Shown here in pieces: positions 1 through 5,170 of a stretch of 5,170 nt of DNA (positions within the stretch are counted from its first letter, which is position 1; the number at the start of each line of letters is the position of its first letter). The notes under the pieces were generated by a model. The model ran no database searches. It had not been told where the DNA came from and worked only from the letters and a program-made list of their open reading frames with translations. The DNA is taken from contig JAFAQO010000218.1 in NCBI GenBank assembly GCA_019246375.1, forward strand, positions 1 to 5,170. Direction: 5' to 3'. The position numbers and the translations under genes were made by a program. This DNA comes from Mycobacterium sp. (GTDB taxonomy: Bacteria > Actinomycetota > Actinomycetes > Mycobacteriales > Mycobacteriaceae).

Positions 1-1462
1 CGACCCGGGTGGCGCGGGTCTTGACCGCCGCCGCGTCCGATCCGGCGTCGGGTTCGGAGAAGAGCTGGCACCAGACCTCATCGCGGTGCAGCGCGGGCTC
101 GACAAATCGTTCGATCTGGGACGCGGTGCCATGCTGGATCAGGGTCAGGATCACCCATCCGGTGATCGAGTAGTCAGGGCGCTTGATCTTCGCAGCCCGG
201 AATTCCTCTTCGATCACCAGTTGCTCGACCGCATCGGCGGCCCGGCCCCACGGCTTCGGCCAGTGTGGCATGACGTAGCCGGTCTCGATCAGCTTCTCCA
301 GCTGAGCCTTCTTGTCCAGTGCGGCGATCTCGGTGGCGTCAGCACGAATGCGTGTGCGTAATTTCTCGGCCTCGGCCGGCAGGTCCAGGCTGCTGGCCCG
401 GCTGATCCCGGCTGCGGTGTAGGAGAAGACATCTCGCGCGGGCGCGTCACCGCCGAGCAACGCCCGGACCACCAGGGCGCGGCGCAAATGCATATGCGCG
501 TCATGCTCCCAGGTGAAGGCGATACCGCCGTGCACTTGGATGTTGAGTTGGGCGTTGCGCTCGTAAGCCGGGAACGCCAGCGCCGCTGCGACCGCGGCGA
601 TGAGGCGGAATTGCGCCTCGTCCTCGCCCTCGGCCCGAGCGGCGTCCCACACCGCAGCGGTCGCCGACTCGGCGCTCACCAGCATGTTCGCGCAGTGATG
701 CTTGACCGCCTGAAATGTCGCGATAGTCCGGCCGAATTGCTGACGCACTTTGGCGTAGTCGACCGCGGCATCGACGCAATCCGTCGCGCCGCCCACGGCC
801 TCGGCCGCGACCAGCGTTCGGGCCCTGGCGAGCGCCGATTCCCGGGCGCCGGGCAGGATGTCGTCGGCACTGACCTTGACGTTGTGGAGGTTGACGCGTC
901 CCGAGCGCCGGGTCGGGTCCAGGTTGTCGGGCACCCCGCCAGTACCCGAGACCAAAACCCCTGCGCGGCCACGTTCCAGCAGAAGCATGTCGTCGCCCGC
1001 GGCGATCAGCAGCAATTCAGCAAGCCCCGCGCCCAAAACAATCCCGGCATCCCCGTCGGCGACCCCACCGTCGACCTGGACCCGGCTGTCGAATCCGACG
1101 CCGGCGGTGACGGTTCCGTCGATCAGTCCCGGCAACAACCGAGCTTTCTGCTCGCCGCTGCCCTCGTGGGCGATCACCGAAGACGTGACGGCGGTCGGCA
1201 CGAACGGTCCCGGCGCCACCGCCCGGCCCAGTTCCTCGATGACGACGACCAACTCCGGCAGCCCGTAGCCGGATCCGCCGTACTCTTCAGCGATATGCAG
1301 CCCGAGCCACCCGAGCTCGACGAGGTTCTGCCAAAACGGCGGCCGGGATTCGTCGACCGAGTCGAGCAGCGACCGTGCCGCCCAGCGCGCCTTTTGAGCG
1401 GTCAAAAAAGCGCGGGCCACCTCGGCGAGTTCGCGATGGTCGTCAGTCAGTGCGATACCCAT
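1..1462 (-). CDS. fadE22: Didomain acyl-CoA dehydrogenase, FadE22-like (partial, C-terminus beyond window)
   Basis: Flavoenzyme predicted to introduce an alpha-beta double bond into an acyl-CoA in the cytoplasm. The visible 487 codons hold one whole acyl-CoA dehydrogenase (ACAD) module and the start of a second. Module 1 has an N-terminal helical domain (about 1-115), a middle region (about 115-205) and a C-terminal helical domain (about 210-350) with the ACAD signature RQQFGRTIATFQAVKHH (240-256) and QVHGGIAFTWEHD (309-321). Module 2 begins near 385 and carries the classic middle-domain motif FSEPDAGSD (468-476) just before the window edge. Module 1 lacks both this motif and a W-x-[ST]-[NS] flavin motif, so it looks degenerate for flavin binding. 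ATG at 1462 follows AGGAGG (1469-1474, complement) after 6 nt. M. tuberculosis FadE22 is, from memory, a fused protein of about 720 residues, so roughly a third is missing here. The gene lies 119 bp downstream of the SDR on the same strand. The family call is firm; the substrate is unknown. Confidence 0.93.
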   Translation of the reverse strand, partial: MGIALTDDHRELAEVARAFLTAQKARWAARSLLDSVDESRPPFWQNLVELGWLGLHIAEEYGGSGYGLPELVVVIEELGRAVAPGPFVPTAVTSSVIAHEGSGEQKARLLPGLIDGTVTAGVGFDSRVQVDGGVADGDAGIVLGAGLAELLLIAAGDDMLLLERGRAGVLVSGTGGVPDNLDPTRRSGRVNLHNVKVSADDILPGARESALARARTLVAAEAVGGATDCVDAAVDYAKVRQQFGRTIATFQAVKHHCANMLVSAESATAAVWDAARAEGEDEAQFRLIAAVAAALAFPAYERNAQLNIQVHGGIAFTWEHDAHMHLRRALVVRALLGGDAPARDVFSYTAAGISRASSLDLPAEAEKLRTRIRADATEIAALDKKAQLEKLIETGYVMPHWPKPWGRAADAVEQLVIEEEFRAAKIKRPDYSITGWVILTLIQHGTASQIERFVEPALHRDEVWCQLFSEPDAGSDAAAVKTRATRV

Positions 1463-1468
1463 CCGGGC

Positions 1469-1521
1469 CCTCCTCGTCGGGGCGGTGCAGAGAGTGTACT
1501 TAATCCGTTCGCCGCGAAACA
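1469..1521 (-). promoter_or_regulatory. Candidate fadE22 promoter and ribosome binding site
   Basis: The Shine-Dalgarno AGGAGG (complement of 1469-1474) is clear and well spaced. Upstream on the minus strand is a TACACT hexamer (1498-1493) that fits the mycobacterial -10 pattern TAnnnT. A poor -35 match, TGTTTC (1521-1516), lies 17 nt further up. A transcript from here would have a leader of about 25 nt. The 119-bp gap is long enough for fadE22 to have its own promoter, although read-through from the SDR is equally possible. The ribosome site is solid; the promoter is weak. Confidence 0.35.
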
Positions 1522-1581
1522 GAAGCGACGGCTGCTATGGCGCCGGCGGATTCACGACCGTGGCTTCCGTCTGGCGGTGAA

Positions 1582-2349
1582 TTACTTGGGCGCGAACCGT
1601 TGTCCCGCGTCGAGCCGCAGGCACTGCCCGTTGAGCATCGGGTTGTCGACGATGGCCACCACCAGCTTGGCGTATTCCTCGGGGCGGCCCAGGCGACGCG
1701 GGAACGCCGCGTCTTTGGTCAGGGCGGTGGCGTACTCGTCCGGGATGCCTTTCGTCAACCCGGTCGCGAACAAGCTCGGGGCGATCGCCAGCACGCGAAT
1801 GCCCATCGACCCGAGATCGCGCGCCATGGTTAGGCACATGCCGGCGATTCCAGCTTTGGCCGCGGTGTAGGCCACCTGCCCGATCTGCCCCTCGAACGCC
1901 GCGATCGAGGCGGTGTTGATGATGACCCCGCGCTCCTCGTCCTCGGGCTCGTTTTTGCTCATGTGCGCCGCCGCCAGCCGGCTGATGTTGAAGGTGGCGA
2001 TGAGGTTGAGATCGACCACGGACTGGAAGGATTCCAAGTCATGCGGGCCGGACTTCGACAATGTCCGCTTGGCTATGCCGCCGCCGGCCGTCGTGACAAT
2101 CACGTGCAGCCCGCCGAGGCCGTCGACCGCGGTCTGGAGTGTTTCCTCGGTACCGCTGAAATCGGTGACGTCTACCGGGTAGAACGTGCCGCCCCCGCCT
2201 TCTAGGCCGGCGGCGACGTCCTTGCCGTCGGAAGCCTCGCGGTCGAGCACCGCAACGCTGGCGCCGCGGGCGGACAACAATTCGGCGGTGGCGCGGCCCA
2301 TGCCCGACGCGCCGCCGATGACGACCACCTTCTTGCCGTTGATCTCCAT
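1582..2349 (-). CDS. Short-chain dehydrogenase, 3-hydroxyacyl-CoA dehydrogenase type 2 (HSD10)-like
   Basis: Complete 255-residue classical short-chain dehydrogenase/reductase, a usual length for the family, predicted to oxidise a secondary alcohol, probably a 3-hydroxyacyl-CoA, with NAD. The Rossmann glycine motif is IGGASGMG (11-18). Asp36 after the second strand (VLDRE) favours NAD over NADP. The catalytic tetrad is Asn115, Ser148, Tyr161 and Lys165. The stretches RGVIINTAS (140-148), AFEGQIGQVAY (151-161), GIRVLAIAPSLF (183-194) and the NPMLNG/RLD C-terminus closely resemble HSD10 enzymes. Two cofactor-motif residues differ from consensus: Thr to Ile at 11 in TGxxxGxG, and Asn to Thr at 87 in NAG. 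The ATG at 2349 follows AGGAGG (complement of 2355-2360) with a 5-nt spacer. The gene is divergent from ligB and precedes fadE22 on the same strand, which suggests a joint role in a beta-oxidation-like route. The SDR family is certain; substrate and any operon with fadE22 are inferred. Confidence 0.93.
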   Translation of the reverse strand: MEINGKKVVVIGGASGMGRATAELLSARGASVAVLDREASDGKDVAAGLEGGGGTFYPVDVTDFSGTEETLQTAVDGLGGLHVIVTTAGGGIAKRTLSKSGPHDLESFQSVVDLNLIATFNISRLAAAHMSKNEPEDEERGVIINTASIAAFEGQIGQVAYTAAKAGIAGMCLTMARDLGSMGIRVLAIAPSLFATGLTKGIPDEYATALTKDAAFPRRLGRPEEYAKLVVAIVDNPMLNGQCLRLDAGQRFAPK

Positions 2350-2371
2350 TCAAACCTCCTTGTTTGACAAG
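2350..2371 (-). promoter_or_regulatory. SDR ribosome binding site embedded in overlapping inverted repeats
   Basis: Read on the minus strand, TCAAAC-AAGGAG-GTTTGA (2367-2350) is a perfect 6-bp stem whose 6-nt loop holds most of the Shine-Dalgarno of the SDR, directly before its ATG. A second repeat, CTTGT-CAA-ACAAG (2371-2359), has perfect 5-bp arms and overlaps the first, so the two hairpins could not form together in RNA. As DNA the second repeat could also be a small operator, because it overlaps the putative ligB -35. The repeats are plainly present; any regulatory role is inference. Confidence 0.4.
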
Positions 2372-2393
2372 CTCTCGACCTGCACGCTATCGC
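2364..2393 (+). promoter_or_regulatory. Candidate ligB promoter
   Basis: A perfect TTGACA (2364-2369) is followed after 18 nt by TATCGC (2388-2393), a mediocre -10. Transcription would begin near 2400, giving a leader of about 35 nt. The ligB start lacks a Shine-Dalgarno, so a leaderless transcript from a promoter nearer 2424 is an alternative. The -35 overlaps the inverted repeats ahead of the divergent SDR. Confidence 0.3.
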
Positions 2394-2435
2394 GGCAGTT
2401 TCCGGCGTTGTCGGCCAGGCGTGTAAAGCTGAACT

Positions 2436-3983
2436 GTGCTGCTCGCCGAGGTCGCTGCCACGTCCCTGGAAGTGGGCGGCACCTCGGCGCGCCGGACCAA
2501 GGTGGCCCATATCGCCGACTTGCTGAACCGTGCCAGGGCGGATCCCAAGCTGGTAGCGATCGTTGTCTCGTGGCTCTCCGGTGAGCTGCCGCAGCGCCAG
2601 ATCGGGGTCGGCTGGGCGGGTTTGCGGTCGTTACCCCCGCCCACGGCCCATCCGGCGCTGACCGTGACCGACGTCGACGCCGCATTCTCGGAAATCGGCG
2701 CGATCTCCGGCAAGGGATCCCAGGCACGCCGAGCCGAACGCATTGCCGGCCTGTTCGCCGCCGCTACGGAGAACGAACAGACGTTTCTGCGGCGACTGCT
2801 GAGCGGTGAACTGCGCCAGGGCGCACTCATCGGCGTCATGGCCGACGCGGTCGCCTCGGCTACCGGGATACCTCTCGCCACGGTGCGGCGCGCAGCGATG
2901 CTCGGCGGGGACCTTCCGGCGGTGGCGGCCGCCGGTCTGGCCGGTGGGGCTGTGGCCCTGGACGCATTCACCCTGCAGGTGGGCCGACCGGTGAGCCCGA
3001 TGCTCGCCCAGACGGCGACAAGCGTGGCCGATGCACTCGACAGGCTTGGCGGCACTGCGATCTTCGAAGCAAAACTGGACGGCGCACGAGTGCAGATTCA
3101 CCGGGCCGGCGACCAGGTCACGGTCTACACCCGCAGCCTCGATGACGTCACCGCGCGGCTGCCCGAGGTGGTGGAGGCGACGCTGGCATTGCCGGTCAAC
3201 GAGCTCATCGCCGACGCCGAGGCCATCGCGTTAGGCCCGGACAACCGGCCGCAGCCATTCCAGGTGACCGGTTCGCGGTTCGGCCGCTCAGTCGATATCG
3301 CCGCTGCCCGCGCGGCGCAGCCACTGTCGGTGTTCTTCTTCGACATGTTGCGCTGTGACGGCGTTGACCTGCTCGACGCTGCCACCACCGAACGGGTAGC
3401 CGTACTCGACCAGACGGTCCCGGCGCCGCACCGAGTCGATCGACTGATCACCTCCCACCCGACCGCCGCTGCCGACTTCCTGGGCGCGACGCTGGCCGCC
3501 GGCCATGAAGGGGTAATGGCCAAGTCGCCGAGCGCGCCCTATGAAGCCGGGCGTCGCGGGGCGGGGTGGCTGAAGGTCAAACCAGTGCACACTCTGGACT
3601 TGGTAGTGCTGGCCGTGGAGTGGGGCTCTGGGCGGCGCCGTGGAAAGCTCTCCAACATTCACCTCGGCGCACGCGATCCGGCTACCGGCGGATATGTGAT
3701 GCTCGGCAAGACGTTCAAGGGCATGACCGACGCCATGCTGGAGTGGCAGACCACGCGGTTCGGTGAGCTCGCCGTGAGTCCTACAGACGGCTTGGCTAGT
3801 GACCGGGTTGTGCAGCTGCGGCCCGAACAGGTAGTCGAGATCGCGTTCGATGGTCTGCAACGGTCGACGCGCTACCCGGGCGGGCTGGCGCTGCGGTTCG
3901 CCCGAGTAGTGCGCTACCGCGACGATAAGGCTCCGGCCGAAGCCGACACCATCGACACGGTGCGCGCGCTTGCCCAGCGCTGA
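2436..3983 (+). CDS. ligB: ATP-dependent DNA ligase LigB
   Basis: Complete 515-residue ATP-dependent DNA ligase that seals 3'-OH/5'-phosphate nicks through an AMP-lysine intermediate. Domain order is an N-terminal DNA-binding domain (about 1-190), a nucleotidyltransferase domain (about 191-385) and an OB fold (about 386-515). Motif I is EAKLDGAR (211-218) with the adenylated Lys213. The other motifs are YTRS (231-234), DAE (260-262) for motif III, FFFDML (300-305) for IIIa, EGVMAK (358-363) for IV, WLKVKP (378-383) for V, and an arginine-rich C-terminal motif near RFARVVRYR (487-495). Motif III is DAE rather than the usual DGE, but the Glu is kept. The GTG at 2436 is the first possible start after an in-frame TAA at 2424 and has no recognisable ribosome site. 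Length and sequence agree with mycobacterial LigB, an accessory ligase beside the NAD-dependent LigA. The gene stands alone, divergent from the SDR. Confidence 0.97.
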   Translation: MLLAEVAATSLEVGGTSARRTKVAHIADLLNRARADPKLVAIVVSWLSGELPQRQIGVGWAGLRSLPPPTAHPALTVTDVDAAFSEIGAISGKGSQARRAERIAGLFAAATENEQTFLRRLLSGELRQGALIGVMADAVASATGIPLATVRRAAMLGGDLPAVAAAGLAGGAVALDAFTLQVGRPVSPMLAQTATSVADALDRLGGTAIFEAKLDGARVQIHRAGDQVTVYTRSLDDVTARLPEVVEATLALPVNELIADAEAIALGPDNRPQPFQVTGSRFGRSVDIAAARAAQPLSVFFFDMLRCDGVDLLDAATTERVAVLDQTVPAPHRVDRLITSHPTAAADFLGATLAAGHEGVMAKSPSAPYEAGRRGAGWLKVKPVHTLDLVVLAVEWGSGRRRGKLSNIHLGARDPATGGYVMLGKTFKGMTDAMLEWQTTRFGELAVSPTDGLASDRVVQLRPEQVVEIAFDGLQRSTRYPGGLALRFARVVRYRDDKAPAEADTIDTVRALAQR

Positions 3984-3992
3984 CCGCCGCGA

Positions 3993-4115
3993 CTGTGAAT
4001 CTGGACATGCCGGCAGCCGTCGCACCGAGGGTTCAGCTCACCGTTACCTGTAGTTTTCTGCCCAAAACGGAGCTGATCGCTGCCCCGGCCACCGGGATGC
4101 GATACAGATTCACAG
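3993..4115. repeat. 11-bp perfect inverted repeat bounding 123 bp
   Basis: CTGTGAATCTG at 3993-4003 recurs in exact reverse complement as CAGATTCACAG at 4105-4115. The flanking bases do not extend the match, and there is no clear target-site duplication outside the arms. It may be a relic of a very small mobile element, a pair of binding sites for one regulator, or a long-range RNA stem. The right arm lies inside the candidate small gene on the minus strand. Confidence 0.6.
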
Positions 4116-4130
4116 GTTGATCTGGCATGT
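4005..4130. repeat. 7-bp inverted repeat interleaved with the 11-bp pair
   Basis: ACATGCC (4005-4011) lies one base after the left 11-bp arm, and its reverse complement GGCATGT (4124-4130) lies 8 bases after the right arm. Because the order is left-11, left-7, right-11, right-7, both stems cannot be nested in one simple hairpin. Seven bases alone could be chance; the closeness to the 11-bp pair is why it is listed. Confidence 0.4.
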
Positions 4131-4212
4131 TAAGCGTCGATTCGCCGTACGCGGCGTCGAAGATGTAGGCAGTTTGTTCCGCGGTGGATTGGGGAGTCTG
4201 CTCTGGTGTCAC
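4033..4212 (-). CDS. Candidate small protein, 59 residues, unknown function
   Basis: A minus-strand reading frame runs from GTG at 4212 to TGA at 4035-4033. The conceptual product begins MTPEQTPQSTAEQTAYIFDA and ends AAISSVLGRKLQVTVS. An internal ATG at 4128 (MPDQPVNLYRIPV) would give a 31-residue form. By hand count about 38 of 59 codons end in G or C, lower than the neighbouring genes but with a GC-ending run in codons 15-23. Composition is protein-like, with few Arg and no Cys, unlike most antisense frames in GC-rich DNA. No signal peptide, membrane segment or known motif is visible, and there is no clear ribosome site. The GTG overlaps the divergent start of the downstream gene at 4206, so either start may be misplaced. 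It could be a real small gene, a remnant of one, or chance. I do not recognise the product. Confidence 0.35.
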   Translation of the reverse strand: MTPEQTPQSTAEQTAYIFDAAYGESTLNMPDQPVNLYRIPVAGAAISSVLGRKLQVTVS

Positions 4213-5170
4213 TGACGACAGATCGAAATGTCCAGGTGTTCGCGCACCAGCCGCAGACCATAACCGCCAAACTGCTCCGAAGCGCCGAGGGGCTGCGCGC
4301 CCGGTTGTCCTCGGCGCGCACTGTCGAACACGACACCACGCCGGAGCGGGAGCGTCGACTCACTCTCGCCCGGCGCGCCGCGGTCGTGACCTGGGCGCTA
4401 GTGGTGGTTTACCGAACTGTCACGGGCGGGCTCGCGTTCAACCGGGAACTGCTGCTGGTCTACATCGCTACCGGGCTGATCGCCGCCAGCATCGGTCGCG
4501 GTCGCAAAGTTTTGCTTGTCGTTCGTGACTGGCTTCCATTCGCGATAGTTCTACTGCTTTACGACCTGAGCCGGGGTGCGGCCACACTGGTCGGGAGTCC
4601 CACCTTGTGGCAACTTCAGCCGCAAGTGGACCGCTGGCTGTTCTTCGGGGCGATGCCCACCGTCTGGTTGCAGGAGCGCCTCAAGATGCCGACGCCGCCA
4701 TGGTGGGAGGTGATCATCAGCTCGGTGTACATGTCGTTTTTCATCGTGCCGTACGTGGTCGCCGGGTTGCTGTGGCTGCGCAGCCGAGAGGACTGGAAAG
4801 CGTTCGTCTGGCGCTTCGTCTCATTGTCGTTTGCCGCGCTCGTCGTGTATATCCTGCTGCCGGCGGCGCCGCCGTGGGCCGCCGCCCGCTGCACCGCCGC
4901 CGACATCGCGACCGGCCCATCGAACCCCGGCTGCATGTTCAGATTCCCGGCAGGCGTCCCCGGCGGCGGCCTGCTCGGCGCAATGCAGAAGAGTCAGCCC
5001 GGCGCCAACCAATTTGTCGAGCGCATCTCCACGCGCGGCTGGGGCACGCTGCATCTGCAGTCCGCCGGGGTCTTGATCGACTCGGGGCAGGCCAGTGTCA
5101 ACCTGGTGGCGGCCATCCCGTCGCTGCATGCCGCATTGTCGGCAATGGTCGTGATTTTCGTGTGGCGGCG
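4206..5170 (+). CDS. PAP2/Aur1-like membrane phosphatase or inositol-phosphotransferase (partial, C-terminus beyond window)
   Basis: The first 321 codons of a polytopic membrane protein resembling the PAP2 superfamily branch that includes Aur1-type inositol phosphotransferases. It would hydrolyse or transfer a phosphate-linked group on a lipid substrate. Residues 1-54 are polar and probably cytoplasmic. Hydrophobic segments lie at about 55-75, 82-97, 108-127, 168-191, 203-222 and 300-319. Family-like features are DRWLFFGAMPTVWLQ (142-156), LPAAPPW (218-224) and AIPSLHAALSA (303-313), whose PSLH holds the predicted catalytic His308. The loop between segments 5 and 6 (about 224-298) contains Cys229 and Cys243, possibly a disulfide if extracytoplasmic. 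The last signature, usually with a further His and an Asp, lies beyond the window. GTG 4206 is the first usable start after an in-frame TAA at 4131 and follows GGGGAG (4191-4196) by 9 nt. The superfamily call is good; the substrate and exact reaction are unknown. Confidence 0.85.
   Translation, partial: MSLTTDRNVQVFAHQPQTITAKLLRSAEGLRARLSSARTVEHDTTPERERRLTLARRAAVVTWALVVVYRTVTGGLAFNRELLLVYIATGLIAASIGRGRKVLLVVRDWLPFAIVLLLYDLSRGAATLVGSPTLWQLQPQVDRWLFFGAMPTVWLQERLKMPTPPWWEVIISSVYMSFFIVPYVVAGLLWLRSREDWKAFVWRFVSLSFAALVVYILLPAAPPWAAARCTAADIATGPSNPGCMFRFPAGVPGGGLLGAMQKSQPGANQFVERISTRGWGTLHLQSAGVLIDSGQASVNLVAAIPSLHAALSAMVVIFVWR

Larger units (their letters stand above)
3984..4205. other. ligB / PAP2-protein intergenic region
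   Basis: This 222-bp stretch lies between two plus-strand genes and is visibly less GC-rich in its middle (around 4050-4135) than the genes beside it. It contains an 11-bp perfect inverted repeat, a second 7-bp inverted repeat and most of a possible 59-codon minus-strand gene. I see no convincing GC-rich hairpin plus T-tract after ligB. The stretch GGGGAG (4191-4196), 9 nt before the GTG at 4206, is the likely ribosome site of the downstream gene. Confidence 0.6.

Noticed and set aside
488..1870. Long plus-strand open frame of 460 codons spanning fadE22 and the end of the SDR
   Set aside because: It is antisense to two well-supported genes, crosses the boundary between them, and its product is Arg/Pro/Gly-rich without any recognisable domain, as expected for a shadow frame in GC-rich DNA.
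2387..3055. Minus-strand frame of 222 codons opposite the ligB N-terminal domain
   Set aside because: Low-complexity Ala/Ser/Arg-rich text antisense to conserved LigB sequence, with no motif.
3288..4025. Minus-strand frame of 245 codons opposite the ligB C-terminal half
   Set aside because: Antisense to the ligase motifs and OB fold, with an Arg/His/Gln-rich product and no domain or ribosome site.
3984..4032. Terminator for ligB
   Set aside because: Only short GC palindromes such as CGGC-A-GCCG are present, with an impossible one-base loop and no T-tract. Not a supportable intrinsic terminator.
4130..4363. Minus-strand frame of 77 codons overlapping the start of the PAP2-type gene
   Set aside because: Arg/Ser-rich product. 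A different minus-strand frame in the same place (4033-4212) looks much more protein-like, and the plus-strand gene explains the constraint from 4206 onward.
4184..4528. Plus-strand frame of 114 codons starting at GTG 4184
   Set aside because: Out of frame with the PAP2-type protein, Arg/His/Gly-rich, and ends before the conserved motifs. It is a shadow of the gene starting at 4206.
4616..4936. Minus-strand frame of 106 codons inside the PAP2-type gene
   Set aside because: Antisense to membrane segments and family motifs of a convincing plus-strand protein; no domain seen.

Overview
The window looks like a chromosomal segment of a high-GC actinobacterium, most probably a Mycobacterium. It carries a didomain acyl-CoA dehydrogenase of the FadE22 type close to an ATP-dependent DNA ligase of the LigB type. 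From memory (not checked here) these two are neighbours in M. tuberculosis (Rv3061c and Rv3062). Codon choice, a GTG start on ligB and strong GC bias at third positions fit this assignment. I see no transposase, phage gene, tRNA, rRNA or CRISPR array.

Layout. 1-1462 (minus) is the N-terminal two-thirds of fadE22, cut by the left window edge. 1463-1581 is a 119-bp gap with a good Shine-Dalgarno and a weak promoter candidate. 1582-2349 (minus) is a short-chain dehydrogenase resembling 3-hydroxyacyl-CoA dehydrogenase type 2 (HSD10). 2350-2435 is a compact divergent intergenic region holding the SDR ribosome binding site, small inverted repeats and a possible ligB promoter. 2436-3983 (plus) is a complete ligB. 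3984-4205 is a 222-bp region with an 11-bp perfect inverted repeat and a candidate unannotated small gene on the minus strand (4033-4212). 4206-5170 (plus) is the N-terminal part of a polytopic membrane protein of the PAP2/Aur1-like phosphotransferase superfamily, cut by the right edge.

How the genes work together. The SDR and fadE22 run in the same direction. They would supply the first (acyl-CoA dehydrogenation) and third (3-hydroxyacyl-CoA oxidation) chemical steps of a beta-oxidation cycle, so a shared lipid or steroid catabolic role is a reasonable inference. The substrate cannot be read from the sequence. LigB is an accessory DNA ligase with no evident pathway link to these two. The PAP2-type protein would act on lipid-linked phosphates at the membrane.

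Nothing here amounts to a clearly new multi-gene system. The least explained piece is the ligB/PAP2 intergenic region, with its inverted repeats and the small minus-strand reading frame. Smaller oddities are the altered cofactor motifs of the SDR, a DGE-to-DAE change in ligase motif III, and a possible ribosome-site hairpin ahead of the SDR.
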